A program made the position numbers and the translations under genes. Shown here piece after piece: positions 1 through 8,981 of a DNA stretch of 62,360 nucleotides (position 1 is its first letter; every line of letters starts with the position of its first letter). The stretch is from contig JAIQGD010000023.1 in NCBI GenBank assembly GCA_020072765.1, forward strand, positions 1 to 62,360, in the 5' to 3' direction. Under the pieces are notes generated by a model that saw only the letters and a list, made by a program, of their open reading frames with translations, did not search any database and was not told the origin of the DNA. This DNA is from Terriglobia bacterium (lineage in GTDB: Bacteria > Acidobacteriota > Terriglobia > Acidiferrales > UBA7541).

Positions 1-428
1 TCGATGCGGCGCGGGTCGTCGATCACGCCCCGGCCTGCTGCTTGTTGGTTCGAAAAGAGGTCTTCGCGCGCATCGGACTTATGGACAGCCGCTATTTCGT
101 TTACCTCGATGATACGGATTTCTGCTACCGTGCAAAGCGAGCAGGCTTAAGACTTTTCTACCTCCCCTCCGCTAGACTGCTCCACAAAGCGAGCAGTCTC
201 ACGGGCGGGCCGGAATCCGACTTCAGCGTAAGATACCGCACGCGCAACCAGATCTATTTCATGCTGAAGCATCTCGGGCTTTGGCGTGGACTGTACTATC
301 TTCCCGCCTTTCAGATTTTTCTCGTCCTAAAACTGATTTTCCGAGAAATTGACCTATCTGGATTCTTCCTGCGCGAAAAAGCATTCGCCGAAGGTTTGAG
401 AGTCTGGAGGCATTCGGTCGCGCAATAG
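1..428 (+). CDS. Glycosyltransferase family 2, C-terminal part (5' end outside window)
   Basis: The reading frame is open from the left edge of the window, so only the C-terminal ~141 residues are seen. The segment with Leu-Val-Arg-Lys-Glu-Val-Phe, then Tyr-Leu-Asp-Asp-Thr-Asp-Phe-Cys, is the family 2 acceptor-binding region in which an acidic ED/DD pair supplies the catalytic base. The tail is amphipathic and membrane-associated, as in rhamnosyl- and galactofuranosyl-type transferases. It would add a sugar to a lipid-linked glycan at the inner face of the membrane. It heads the polysaccharide cluster and is followed after 86 bases by a family 4 transferase. The substrate cannot be told from the sequence. 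Confidence 0.85.
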   Translation, partial: DAARVVDHAPACCLLVRKEVFARIGLMDSRYFVYLDDTDFCYRAKRAGLRLFYLPSARLLHKASSLTGGPESDFSVRYRTRNQIYFMLKHLGLWRGLYYLPAFQIFLVLKLIFREIDLSGFFLREKAFAEGLRVWRHSVAQ

Positions 429-514
429 ATCCGGCCAGAAAGCCTATTGTCTTATTGTAGTTACGGGGCACTGGCGGTGGACATGAGGTAGCGAGTGGCA
501 ACTCAGTTCGGAAG

Positions 515-1648
515 ATGAAAAAACTCCTCTTCATAACGCCAAGTCCGATTCAGAGCGCGAGCGAGCGCTACCGGATCTATCAGTTTCTGCCTTACCTGGA
601 ACGTGCCGGATATGCTTGTACGGTGCGCCCATTTGCCACTCGCGCGCTCCATCGAGCCATCCAGGCGGAACGGCTCGCGCCTAAGCTTCTTTATACGCCG
701 TTCTGCTACGTGCGCCGGATGCTCCACTTGGCGGAGATCTCGCAGTATGATGTCGTGATAGTGCATCGCGGGATTTTCCCCTTTCCGTGGCCGGCACTCG
801 AAAAGATGGTCATTCGCCGGCACGCCAAAGTGATCTTCGATTTTGACGACGCCATTCACATTGGCCACCGAAACACGGCCGCCACGAAATATCCCTGGAT
901 CTACAAGCTCAAGTACGGTCCCGGTGTAAACGAAATGTTGCGAGAATGCGCCCACGTTATTGCCGGCAACCGAACCTTAGCGGAGCACGCGCTGCAGTTC
1001 AATTCGCACGTCAGCATCATCCCGACGGTCGTTGACCTGGACCAGTATGCTTATCGGCCATCGCGTCCCTCAAGCGACGTGCTCACAATCGGTTGGATGG
1101 GCAGCCGCTCCACCAGCCCGTACCTTTTGGAAATCGAGCCCGCATTACGCCGGCTCAGCGAAGCGCATCCAGGCAAGATCCGATTCCGACTTTACGGTCA
1201 TTCACGACGAAAATTGAATTTGCCAAATTGTGAATCGCTGCCTTTCTCGTTGGCTTCGGAGATCGAGGATCTGCGAACCTTCAATATCGGGATCATGCCC
1301 ATGCCGGACAATGACTGGACGCGCGGGAAGTGCGCGTTTAAGGCTATTCAGTACATGGCACTAGGCATCCCCACGGTGACTTCGCCGGTGGGCATGGCGA
1401 CTGAGCTTGTCCAGAACAATGCGAACGGACTCTGGGCGCGAACTTCGGAGGAATGGTTTGAAGCGTTGGACCGTCTGGTTACTGATGCAGAGCTTCGTAG
1501 GCGATTCGCCGAACAGGGACGCAAAACTGTGGAGGCGCGCTACTCGCTGCAAACCTGGGGACCCCGGCTAGCAGAATTGTTGGAACAAGTTCAAGAGGAG
1601 CCTTCCGCCGTTCCATCATCGGTGAATGCCATGCGTGCGAGAAGCTAG
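515..1648 (+). CDS. Glycosyltransferase family 4 (GT-B fold)
   Basis: This is a 377-residue protein with the two Rossmann halves of a GT-B enzyme. The N-terminal half opens with a beta strand and a Pro-Ser-Pro loop. The C-terminal half has the GWMGS nucleotide-sugar loop near residue 194, and the Gly-Ile-Met-Pro-Met-Pro and Lys-Ala-Ile-Gln-Tyr-Met-Ala-Leu-Gly-Ile-Pro segments that normally hold the donor-binding E-x7-E region. Here the first acidic residue of that motif is not obvious (Asp-Asn-Asp...Lys-Cys-Ala-Phe-Lys). GGAAG sits just upstream of the ATG. It lies 4 bases before the next transferase, so the two are probably co-translated. Sugar and linkage are unknown. Confidence 0.85.
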   Translation: MKKLLFITPSPIQSASERYRIYQFLPYLERAGYACTVRPFATRALHRAIQAERLAPKLLYTPFCYVRRMLHLAEISQYDVVIVHRGIFPFPWPALEKMVIRRHAKVIFDFDDAIHIGHRNTAATKYPWIYKLKYGPGVNEMLRECAHVIAGNRTLAEHALQFNSHVSIIPTVVDLDQYAYRPSRPSSDVLTIGWMGSRSTSPYLLEIEPALRRLSEAHPGKIRFRLYGHSRRKLNLPNCESLPFSLASEIEDLRTFNIGIMPMPDNDWTRGKCAFKAIQYMALGIPTVTSPVGMATELVQNNANGLWARTSEEWFEALDRLVTDAELRRRFAEQGRKTVEARYSLQTWGPRLAELLEQVQEEPSAVPSSVNAMRARS

Positions 1649-1652
1649 CAAG

Positions 1653-2849
1653 ATGCGCATTGCGTTTATATGTGGTTTCGCGTGGGAGCCGAAGGGTACG
1701 GTACGAGCGCGGGCTTTCCCTCTAGCAGCGGAGTTGGTGAAGAGGGGACACCAGGTCACAATATTTCTGGTTCCTTACGACAACCCCAATGATTCGAGCA
1801 AAGAGGAAGTATTGGAAGGGGTCCGTATCGTGAACGTGCAAGTGGGCCGAGTTTCAAGCTTGAGTCAGGCGCCAGTGCTTGTTAGGAGGCTGTGCAATGC
1901 CGTGGAGCGTTATTCAGCCGACGTGGTTCACGCATTCAAGCCGAAAGGATACGCTGGGGCAGCCTGTTCATTATTGTCGATGAAGGGATTCCGCAGTCTT
2001 GTTCTGGATTGTGACGATTGGGAAGGCTGGGGAGGATGGAACGATGTCAAGGCCTATCCGTGGATCGTCAAGGAATACATAGACCGCCAGGAGAAATGGC
2101 TGATCCGGCGCGTGCCGGTAGTGACAGCCGCAAGTCGGGTTCTGGAGCGCCGTGCAGTTGAACTGCGGGCCTCGTCCAACGGAGTGTTTTACATTCCTAA
2201 TTGTGGTGCCTCCCGGAAGACAGATATGGCAGCTGGGTCTGCGCCTTCCGCGACGAGAGACGGGGCGAAAAAATCATTCGGACTTCCCGACGGAGCAGCG
2301 ATTTTCTACGGAGGACATTTTGATCCGGCAGACGACATCATGTTCTTTTGCCGGACCGCCGAGCACGCCGCGCGCCGAGTCGGAGCAACGATAGTGTTCG
2401 TAGGAGATGGCCCCCAGCTCTCAGATGTAAAGGACTTTTTCGCGCGACGAGAAGGAGTTATCGTGCGATTTTTCCCGCGACTCCCCTACGAACAATTCCT
2501 CCAATTGGTTGCCGCGTCGGACGTTGCTGCATTCCCCTTTCCCGACACTCCGATTTATCGGGCCAAATGCTCGGCCCGCATCGTGGACTACATGTCGATG
2601 GGGAAAGCGATCGTAACGACTGCGATCGGTCAGAATAGCGATTACATCGTTGACGGCGTGAGCGGCATCTTGGCCCCTCCAGGGGACGAAGCGAATTTCG
2701 GACGTGAACTGGAGAAATTACTCCAAGACCCGCAACTACGGGCCAGGCTGGGCCAAAACGCCAAGGAGCGGGTCGAGACAATGTTCTCCTGGGGCGGCGC
2801 TGCAGTGGATAACTGTCTGGCAGCATATCGACAACTTTGCGGATCTTGA
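1653..2849 (+). CDS. Glycosyltransferase family 4 (GT-B fold)
   Basis: A 398-residue retaining glycosyltransferase. The N-terminus (MRIAFICG) is the usual first strand of the fold. A longer start at 1626 would overlap the upstream gene by 23 bases, so 1653 is preferred. The C-terminal half shows the donor-binding stretch Phe-Pro-Phe-Pro-Asp-Thr-Pro followed by Cys-Ser-Ala-Arg-Ile-Val-Asp-Tyr-Met-Ser-Met-Gly-Lys-Ala-Ile-Val, typical of family 4. It probably extends the repeat unit of the exopolysaccharide or O-antigen made by this cluster. Donor and acceptor cannot be assigned. Confidence 0.85.
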   Translation: MRIAFICGFAWEPKGTVRARAFPLAAELVKRGHQVTIFLVPYDNPNDSSKEEVLEGVRIVNVQVGRVSSLSQAPVLVRRLCNAVERYSADVVHAFKPKGYAGAACSLLSMKGFRSLVLDCDDWEGWGGWNDVKAYPWIVKEYIDRQEKWLIRRVPVVTAASRVLERRAVELRASSNGVFYIPNCGASRKTDMAAGSAPSATRDGAKKSFGLPDGAAIFYGGHFDPADDIMFFCRTAEHAARRVGATIVFVGDGPQLSDVKDFFARREGVIVRFFPRLPYEQFLQLVAASDVAAFPFPDTPIYRAKCSARIVDYMSMGKAIVTTAIGQNSDYIVDGVSGILAPPGDEANFGRELEKLLQDPQLRARLGQNAKERVETMFSWGGAAVDNCLAAYRQLCGS

Positions 2850-2864
2850 TCTGTGCTGCAATCG

Positions 2865-2883
2865 GGGAGTGCTTCTCCCTTTT
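2865..2883 (+). terminator. Possible weak terminator after the glycosyltransferase pair
   Basis: A 5-bp GGGAG/CTCCC stem with a 5-base loop is followed by TTTT, 15 bases after the stop codon of the second glycosyltransferase. The stem is short, so termination is uncertain. Confidence 0.3.
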
Positions 2884-3013
2884 GCCCGTGAGTTCTTACT
2901 TTAAGGGATTCGGCGAGAAAGAATGGTGGCGATGATGGCCGGGTCCATCTCTTATAAGCTCCCCACTTTCAGGGTTCTTCGCTTGGCTTGAAACTGCAAT
3001 CCGTTGACATCGA

Positions 3014-3745
3014 ATGGATATCAGCGTTGGCGTGTTTCACGCAGAATGCGATCTGAGGTCGTTGGCGGATTCTGAACGCTTCTGTGCCTTCAAAATGTCC
3101 CGACACACTCTCGCCGGTCAAGAACTCGCTGAAATTACGAATGAGAGAAAACAATTGGTCCTAAAGCGTGCATTGGACCTTTTTGGCGCCGCGATCCTCC
3201 TTCTTCTCCTCTCGCCTCTTTTCGTCCTGTTGTGTCTGCTTGTGGCGCTTGAAGATGGATGGCCGGTTTTCTATCGAAGGCGGGTGGTCGGGGAAAACGG
3301 TGAATTCGATGCTTACAAGTTTCGCAGCATGCGGCAGAACGCCGATGCCATCCTGGCTGCGGATCCAGTCTTGAAACAGGAATTTGAGCGCAACTTCAAA
3401 CTTAAGCACGACCCCCGGGTGACAACAGTCGGGAGTGCGCTCAGAAAGCTCAGTCTGGACGAGTTGCCGCAGTTGTTCAACGTGTTGAAAGGCCAGATGA
3501 GTCTTGTGGGCCCGAGAATGATTTCGCCGCCGGAACTTGAAAAATACGGCTCGCACAAAGAACTGCTGCTCACTGTCAAACCTGGGCTTACAGGGTATTG
3601 GCAGGTAAATGGAAGGCAAAAAGTCGGTTATGACGAACGCGTGAAGATGGATCTGCACTACATCAACAATTGGAGTCTCGCGATGGATTTGAAGATTCTT
3701 TTCAAGACTCCTTATGCGGTTCTGAAAAGAGAAGGTGCCTACTGA
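3014..3745 (+). CDS. Monotopic polyprenyl-phosphate sugar-phosphate transferase (WcaJ/PglC-type, short form)
   Basis: A 243-residue member of the bacterial sugar transferase family, which moves a sugar-1-phosphate from a nucleotide sugar onto undecaprenyl phosphate and so starts a glycan. One re-entrant membrane segment lies at about residues 54-80. Then come the basic FYRRR/KFRSMR stretch, the catalytic dyad Asp149-Glu150 in SLDELPQL, and MSLVGPR and KPGLTGYWQVNGR. All hallmark residues are present, so it looks active. It lacks the large N-terminal four-helix domain found in the second transferase of this cluster at 5695. An internal Met (base 3095) is an alternative start. Its stop overlaps the ATG of galE by one base (TGATG). 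Confidence 0.88.
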   Translation: MDISVGVFHAECDLRSLADSERFCAFKMSRHTLAGQELAEITNERKQLVLKRALDLFGAAILLLLLSPLFVLLCLLVALEDGWPVFYRRRVVGENGEFDAYKFRSMRQNADAILAADPVLKQEFERNFKLKHDPRVTTVGSALRKLSLDELPQLFNVLKGQMSLVGPRMISPPELEKYGSHKELLLTVKPGLTGYWQVNGRQKVGYDERVKMDLHYINNWSLAMDLKILFKTPYAVLKREGAY

Positions 3746-4734
3746 TGACGTCGATCCTAGTTACTGGTGGTGCAGGGTACATCGGCTCCGCTTGCTGTCG
3801 GCAACTCTTGGAGAAGGGCTACAGAGTCACCGTTGTTGATGATCTGTCGACCGGACATGCCGAGGCAGTGCCGTCAGGTGTGTCACTCCATCGCATTGAT
3901 ATCGGCGATAGCGACTCCCTGGCGGCAATCCTGTCGACAAGTGAGATTGATGCCGTGTTCCATTTTGCTGCAAAAGCTCTGATCCCTGAATCCGTCATGA
4001 ATCCAGGAGTGTTTTTCGATGTAAACGTTGCGCGTGGTATCGCGATGTTAGAGACTCTGAGATCGCACGGCATTCGAAAAGTCGTGTTTTCCTCGACCGC
4101 TGCCGTGTACGGTACGCCGACCATTGTTCCGATCCCCGAGGATCACAGTAAAGATCCGATCAATTCCTACGGCGAGAGCAAGCTGGTTTTCGAACGAATT
4201 CTTCAGTGGTATGCCGCGGCCTATGGCTGGAGCGTAGTGGCGTTCCGTTATTTCAACGCCTGCGGAGGCGCTTCGGACTGGGGCGAACGCCATGAGCCCG
4301 AAACGCATATCATCCCTCTTCTCCTGCAAACCGCGTCGGGACGCCGTCCGATTTTCGAGATACACGGGACCGATTACCCCACACCAGACGGCACCTGCTT
4401 GCGCGACTATGTCCACGTCGTTGACATCGCCGAGGCCCACCTACTTGCCCTGCAAAAAATGGATGGGTCTGGATTCCACGCCTACAACATCGGCACCGGC
4501 AGAAGTCATTCTGTAAAGGAGATTTGCCAGGCTGCGGAAAGCATTACAAAACAGAAAATCCATGTGCGCGCCGGGCAGCGTCGACCTGGAGATCCCTCCG
4601 TGTTGTGTGCGAGCCCCAAGAAACTAATGGATGAATTTTGTTGGGCGCCAAAACACTCAGACTTGGACGAAATCATAGCGGGTGCCTGGGAGTGGGAACA
4701 GACACAGTGTAGCAAGCTCGTCGCACGCCCCTAA
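3745..4734 (+). CDS. galE: UDP-glucose 4-epimerase
   Basis: GalE interconverts UDP-glucose and UDP-galactose with bound NAD. The 329-residue protein starts with the TGGAGYIGS NAD-binding loop and has the catalytic Ser-Ser-Thr-Ala-Ala-Val-Tyr-Gly region and the SYGESK (Tyr-x3-Lys) pair. FRYFNACGG and the RDYVHVVDIA segment near the C-terminus are specific for GalE-like epimerases. Its length is normal for the family. The start at 3745 overlaps the upstream stop by one base, indicating translational coupling with the initiating sugar transferase. UDP-galactose or a related sugar is therefore a likely precursor of the polysaccharide. Confidence 0.9.
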   Translation: MTSILVTGGAGYIGSACCRQLLEKGYRVTVVDDLSTGHAEAVPSGVSLHRIDIGDSDSLAAILSTSEIDAVFHFAAKALIPESVMNPGVFFDVNVARGIAMLETLRSHGIRKVVFSSTAAVYGTPTIVPIPEDHSKDPINSYGESKLVFERILQWYAAAYGWSVVAFRYFNACGGASDWGERHEPETHIIPLLLQTASGRRPIFEIHGTDYPTPDGTCLRDYVHVVDIAEAHLLALQKMDGSGFHAYNIGTGRSHSVKEICQAAESITKQKIHVRAGQRRPGDPSVLCASPKKLMDEFCWAPKHSDLDEIIAGAWEWEQTQCSKLVARP

Positions 4735-4769
4735 GTTACGTCGTAAATCAACTACAAAAACGTCCGTTG

Positions 4770-4787
4770 GGCGATTTCGAAATCGCC
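4770..4787. promoter_or_regulatory. Perfect 18-bp palindrome in the galE-gmhA gap
   Basis: The 18 bases from 4770 to 4787 are identical to their own reverse complement (GGCGATTTC/GAAATCGCC). The site lies in the 158-base gap between galE and the heptose isomerase gene. No T tract follows, so it does not look like an intrinsic terminator. An operator for a dimeric regulator is possible, but this is inference. Confidence 0.35.
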
Positions 4788-4892
4788 AGTCCCGCGCTTT
4801 CTCCATCTTGCTTAGAACCCAGATTGGAGCCTCATTGTTAGAACGGCCTGAGAGAGTCTTAGGAACTCTAATTGCACACTTTGGGGGAATGC

Positions 4893-5501
4893 ATGAATGA
4901 CGGCATAGAGATTTTGGACGCCAAGCAGTATTTTGAGGAATTACAGCGCGTTATGGTTAGTCTTCCCAAGGATGGTATCGACCAAATCGCTGATACCCTC
5001 GTGAGAGCTTATGACGCCGGGCGAACGGTGTACCTGTGCGGGAATGGGGGAAGCGCCGCGCTCGCGTCCCATTTTGCTTGTGATCTCGGAAAAGGCACAG
5101 CTTACTGTAATGGAGGGAAGAGGTTCCGCGTCCTCTCTCTTACCGACAATCTGCCTACTTTGACAGCTTGGGCAAACGACTGCAGTTATGAAGACGTCTT
5201 TTCGGAACAACTAAGGAATTTCGTCCAGCCGCACGATGTTGCGTTTGCCATAAGCGGAAGCGGCAACTCCACAAATGTTCTGAATGCTCTGCAAGTCGCG
5301 CGAGAGGCGGGGGCGACGACGGTTGGCATCTCGGGTTTCCACGGCGGGGCAATGAAGTCCCTGTGTGACCTCTGCGTAATCGTCCCTTCCAATAACATGC
5401 AAGTCATCGAGGACTTGCATCTTGCGATAGCTCATTCGCTTTTTCGGATTGTCTACACCCGAATGTCGCGTCGCACGATGACGGCGTCTTGCCCAGGATA
5501 G
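4893..5501 (+). CDS. gmhA: SIS-domain isomerase, D-sedoheptulose 7-phosphate isomerase type
   Basis: The 202-residue protein is one sugar isomerase (SIS) domain. GmhA converts sedoheptulose 7-phosphate to D-glycero-D-manno-heptose 7-phosphate, the first step of nucleotide-heptose synthesis. Visible features are the CGNGGSAALASHFACDL phosphate-binding stretch, the Ser-Gly-Ser-Gly-Asn-Ser loop, and the C-terminal QVIEDLHLAIAH segment with the catalytic His. The start at 4893 is preferred because GGGGGA lies just upstream; a TTG at 4872 would add 7 residues. The HddA- and HddC-like genes downstream strengthen the heptose assignment over other SIS functions. Confidence 0.85.
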   Translation: MNDGIEILDAKQYFEELQRVMVSLPKDGIDQIADTLVRAYDAGRTVYLCGNGGSAALASHFACDLGKGTAYCNGGKRFRVLSLTDNLPTLTAWANDCSYEDVFSEQLRNFVQPHDVAFAISGSGNSTNVLNALQVAREAGATTVGISGFHGGAMKSLCDLCVIVPSNNMQVIEDLHLAIAHSLFRIVYTRMSRRTMTASCPG

Positions 5502-5694
5502 ACCGGGAACGAAGCGTCCAGAAAGCCGAGGCAAGGCTCCGCCGCACGCAATAGGTTCAGCGGCAATCGATTCTTTTAACTAAGTCTGACAGACCGGGAT
5601 TTCCGACCCAGTTGAGGGTTGGTTTTCGTGGAAAGCTGAACTGGGAAGTCTTGGCTGCGCTCCAGAAGAATTGTGAGTTTGTTTCGACTCGAAA

Positions 5695-7122
5695 ATGAAA
5701 AGTAAAACCATTTCCTACTGGATACTGACTGCCGATTTGTTATGGATGCTCGGGGCTTTGGGTCTCAGCATCTACCTGCGATATGCGGGTATGAAAGAAA
5801 CGGCCTATTTCACCGTACATTTTCAGACGTACTCTCTGATGATCCTCGCTGCCGTAGTAGTGTGGACTCTTCTTTACTTTGGCATGAGCCTGGACGGCTT
5901 CAAAGGTGGCTGGCATCTCTTTGCAATGTTCTCTCAGCTCATCGTGGCCATCTCGCTTTTTATGATCGTTCTGTTGGCCTTCGGTTTCCTCACCGGACAT
6001 TACTATTCCCGGCTCGTTCTGCTTTACTTCGCGTTTTTCTTCTTTCTTGGGCTTGTTGGCTTACGTTGTATAGCGCGCTTTCTGGCTACCTCCAAGCTGA
6101 GGAACATGGCGGATTATCGCTGTGTCATTCTTGGACACGGGCCAGTAGCTAGAGAGCTTGCCAGTAAGATTGCTTCACACCCCGAACTTCCATTTCAAAT
6201 CGTCGGATTCCTATTCCCTAGCGAATCGGAGGCATTCAACGGATTCGCTAGCTCACTTGAGGCACCCTTCACCTCGGTTAAGACTCTGCAGGTCTTAGAA
6301 CTCCTGGTGCAGCAAAAGGTCCAGAAGCTCATTATCGCGATGTCGCAGCCCAACGGCGCAGAGATCCGGAAACTGATTTCCAGATGTCGAGAGGCAGCGA
6401 TCCAGGTGTATCTGGTTCCGCAGTGGTACGACCTGTATCTGTCAAAGGCGGAATTAGTAGAGATCGATGGCCTTCCACTACTCTCGCTGCAGGAGCGACA
6501 TCCGCCCGCCATAAACTTTGCGCTTAAGCGAATCATGGACTTTGTAGTGAGCTTGGGAATTCTGTTCTTGGTATCGCCGATACTGGCAGTCGCTGCTTTT
6601 GTCGTGTACAGCAGAAAGGGTAGGGCATTGCGGACTGAACTCCGTTGCGGCAAGGACGGAATTCCTTTCCGGATGTATCGGCTAAACGTGGAGCGTCACC
6701 CAACCAGTCCGGAGCGCTACGAGAGGCTGTTGATCAGATGGAGCCTGACGGAACTGCCCCAGCTGTGGAACGTGCTGAGCGGTGATATGTCCCTGGTTGG
6801 TCCGCGACCCGAGGCGCCCGAGAGGGTCAAATATTACTCAGAGTGGCAGCGGCAGCGATTGAAGGTTCATGCCGGCGTCACGGGTCTTGCTCAGGTCCAC
6901 GGGCTTCGGGATCAGCATTCCTCGGAGGACAAAGCACGTTTTGATTTGCAGTACATCTTCAACTGGTCCCTACTTCTGGACCTCAGCCTTATGTTGCAGA
7001 CGGTATGGACTTTGCTCTTTAGAGGTTTGAGCCGGGAGCCCGTCCCATCTCAAGCCGCCAGTCTGGTCAGCACGTCGAACGATTTCGTGGGCAGGGAGGT
7101 GGCCGATGTTAATCGTTCGTAG
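5695..7122 (+). CDS. Polyprenyl glycosylphosphotransferase, long form, altered catalytic dyad
   Basis: A 475-residue protein of the WbaP/WcaJ long form. It has four to five hydrophobic helices in residues 8-130, a Rossmann-like CoA-binding-type domain (about 140-270, with VILGHGPVARELA), and a C-terminal sugar-transferase domain from about 275. The MSLVGPRPE and GVTGLAQVHG motifs are intact. The segment equivalent to the FRSM...TRVGRFLRK region is shortened, and the catalytic Asp-Glu dyad reads Thr352-Glu353 (SLTELPQL). It may still act, with altered chemistry, or may be a structural partner of the transferase at 3014. It overlaps the heptose kinase gene by 17 bases. Confidence 0.85.
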   Translation: MKSKTISYWILTADLLWMLGALGLSIYLRYAGMKETAYFTVHFQTYSLMILAAVVVWTLLYFGMSLDGFKGGWHLFAMFSQLIVAISLFMIVLLAFGFLTGHYYSRLVLLYFAFFFFLGLVGLRCIARFLATSKLRNMADYRCVILGHGPVARELASKIASHPELPFQIVGFLFPSESEAFNGFASSLEAPFTSVKTLQVLELLVQQKVQKLIIAMSQPNGAEIRKLISRCREAAIQVYLVPQWYDLYLSKAELVEIDGLPLLSLQERHPPAINFALKRIMDFVVSLGILFLVSPILAVAAFVVYSRKGRALRTELRCGKDGIPFRMYRLNVERHPTSPERYERLLIRWSLTELPQLWNVLSGDMSLVGPRPEAPERVKYYSEWQRQRLKVHAGVTGLAQVHGLRDQHSSEDKARFDLQYIFNWSLLLDLSLMLQTVWTLLFRGLSREPVPSQAASLVSTSNDFVGREVADVNRS

Positions 7123-8218
7123 CCCTGTGCGGATCAGCTTCGGAGGCGGTGGCACGGATCTTCCTTCCTATTACGAAAGATTCGGCGGTGCTGTCCTCAG
7201 CGCAGCCATCAACAAACATTTCTATACCGTGCTTCAGAAGAGGGGCGACGGGAAAATACAAATCATTTCCGCGGACCTTCGCACGATGGAAACTTGGCAA
7301 AACATTGCGCGAATGGACATTCGCGGCAATGCTTTAGAAATTCCTCTTGCAGTACTCAAAGAGTTTGGGTGCGAGGTCTCGGTGAACCTTTTTCTTGCTT
7401 CTGAGATTCCTCCGGGGACGGGGCTCGGCTCTTCCGCGAGCGTTTGCGTCAATCTGACAAAGGTGCTTGCAGCCTATAATCACATCTCTCTTTCGAAATA
7501 TGAGCTCGCCGAGCGAGCCTTCCACATTGCCCGCAATGTTTTGGGCCGGCCTGTTGGCAAGCAGGACGAATACGCCTCTGCGTTTGGTGGCTTGAATTTC
7601 ATTTCATTCCATCAGGACGGCACGACTCACGTCGAGCCCTTGAATCTCCAGCCCGACCTTGTCCGGGAGCTGCAGTCGAGCCTGCTGCTGTTTTTCACCG
7701 GCGCATCGCATCACTCCTGGACGATTCTTCAGGAACAAGAAGAGTCCACGCGAAAGACTGACGGCGGGACAATCGAATACTTGCACGAAATTCGAAAACT
7801 GGCGGAACCGATGAAGGCCGCTCTGTTGGCCGGAGAACTAAGGCAGTTTGGTCTTTTGCTTCACGAAGGCTGGGAGATCAAGAAGCAGCTTTCTTCAAAG
7901 ATCTCCAATAGTCACATCAATGAGATGTATGAAGCCGCACTTCGGAACGGAGCCGTGGGAGGCAAGATCACGGGAGCGGGAGGAGGCGGATTCCTTCTTC
8001 TGTTTTGCCAGCAGGGGTACCAGCAGAACGTGCGTGAGTCCTTGGTTGCGCTGGGCGCCCAGGAGACGGGTTTTGAATTTGACTTCCAGGGTGCCCAAGT
8101 TGTCGCCGACGACCCTTTCATTGATGGCGATGAAAACGGCGGGATGCGCTGGACCTTCGCTCCGGTTGGTAACACGGCTCTTGCCAATAAATATGTGTCA
8201 GCAAAGAGTTCTTCGTGA
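7106..8218 (+). CDS. hddA: GHMP kinase, D-glycero-D-manno-heptose 7-phosphate kinase type
   Basis: The 370-residue protein has the GHMP kinase layout. N-terminal PVRISFGGGGTDLPSYYE is typical of HddA and related sugar kinases, IPPGTGLGSSASVCVNL is the ATP-binding loop, and GKITGAGGGGFLLLF is motif 3. HddA phosphorylates heptose 7-phosphate at C1 to give the alpha-1,7-bisphosphate for the GDP-heptose branch. The gene overlaps the upstream transferase by 17 bases and is followed after 37 bases by the nucleotidyltransferase. L-fucose kinase-like and other GHMP sugar kinases share these motifs; the gmhA neighbour favours a heptose substrate. Confidence 0.82.
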   Translation: MLIVRSPVRISFGGGGTDLPSYYERFGGAVLSAAINKHFYTVLQKRGDGKIQIISADLRTMETWQNIARMDIRGNALEIPLAVLKEFGCEVSVNLFLASEIPPGTGLGSSASVCVNLTKVLAAYNHISLSKYELAERAFHIARNVLGRPVGKQDEYASAFGGLNFISFHQDGTTHVEPLNLQPDLVRELQSSLLLFFTGASHHSWTILQEQEESTRKTDGGTIEYLHEIRKLAEPMKAALLAGELRQFGLLLHEGWEIKKQLSSKISNSHINEMYEAALRNGAVGGKITGAGGGGFLLLFCQQGYQQNVRESLVALGAQETGFEFDFQGAQVVADDPFIDGDENGGMRWTFAPVGNTALANKYVSAKSSS

Positions 8219-8255
8219 ATGTTAATCGGGCGTCTTCACAGATGGAGTTCTCCGA

Positions 8256-8981
8256 ATGAAAGCCTTCCTCTTGGCGGGCGGTCTGGGGACTCGCCTGCGA
8301 CCGCTGACCGACAGCACACCAAAGTGTCTTCTGCCGGTTCAGGGCACACCCCTGTTGCAGATTTGGTTCGATATATGTCGCCAGTACGGTATCGACGAAG
8401 TGTTGATCAATGTTCATTCGCACGGCGATGCCGTCCGCAGGTTCATTGACGAACACAAAGACAGCCTAAGGGTGCGCCTTTTCGAGGAGACCACGCTCCT
8501 TGGCAGCGCAGGAACGGTTCTGGCCAACCGAGAATGGGTCGATAAAGAGCGGTCCTTTTGGGTGTTTTATGCGGATGTCCTCACCACGGCCAATCTAAAC
8601 CAAATGCTAGCTTTTCATTGCAGCCGCGGCCAGATCGCTACGATAGGTGTCTATGAAGTGCCGGAACCATCGCGATGCGGCATCGTTCAAGTGGATGAGA
8701 GAGGTGTGGTCTTTGATTTTGTCGAAAAGCCTAAAGCACCAGTCGGTAATTTAGCCTTCTCTGGATTGATGTTGGCCACGCCGGCTCTATTGAAGTTCAT
8801 TCCGGACAACTATCCGGTCGATTTGGGATTTCACGTCTTGCCTCAAATTGTCGGTCGAATGGCGGCGTATCGAATCCCGGAGTTTCTCATTGATATCGGA
8901 ACGCTAGAGACTTACCGGGCAGCCCAAGACATCTGGCCAGGTCGTTCTCCATCACAAGAGCAAGGTGGTTTTCGTGTTTAG
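8256..8981 (+). CDS. hddC: Sugar-phosphate nucleotidyltransferase, heptose-1-phosphate guanylyltransferase (HddC) type
   Basis: A 241-residue nucleotidyltransferase with the signature LAGGLGTRLRPLTDSTPKC at the N-terminus, followed by the Pro-Val-Gln-Gly-Thr-Pro-Leu sugar-binding start. The Asp in VFYADVL and the EKPKAP stretch fit the metal- and sugar-phosphate-binding parts of the family. It would join GTP (or another NTP) to a sugar 1-phosphate, here probably D-glycero-alpha-D-manno-heptose 1-phosphate. The 3' end overlaps the following HAD phosphatase gene by 17 bases, so the two are coupled. Mannose-1-phosphate guanylyltransferase is the main alternative. Confidence 0.78.
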   Translation: MKAFLLAGGLGTRLRPLTDSTPKCLLPVQGTPLLQIWFDICRQYGIDEVLINVHSHGDAVRRFIDEHKDSLRVRLFEETTLLGSAGTVLANREWVDKERSFWVFYADVLTTANLNQMLAFHCSRGQIATIGVYEVPEPSRCGIVQVDERGVVFDFVEKPKAPVGNLAFSGLMLATPALLKFIPDNYPVDLGFHVLPQIVGRMAAYRIPEFLIDIGTLETYRAAQDIWPGRSPSQEQGGFRV

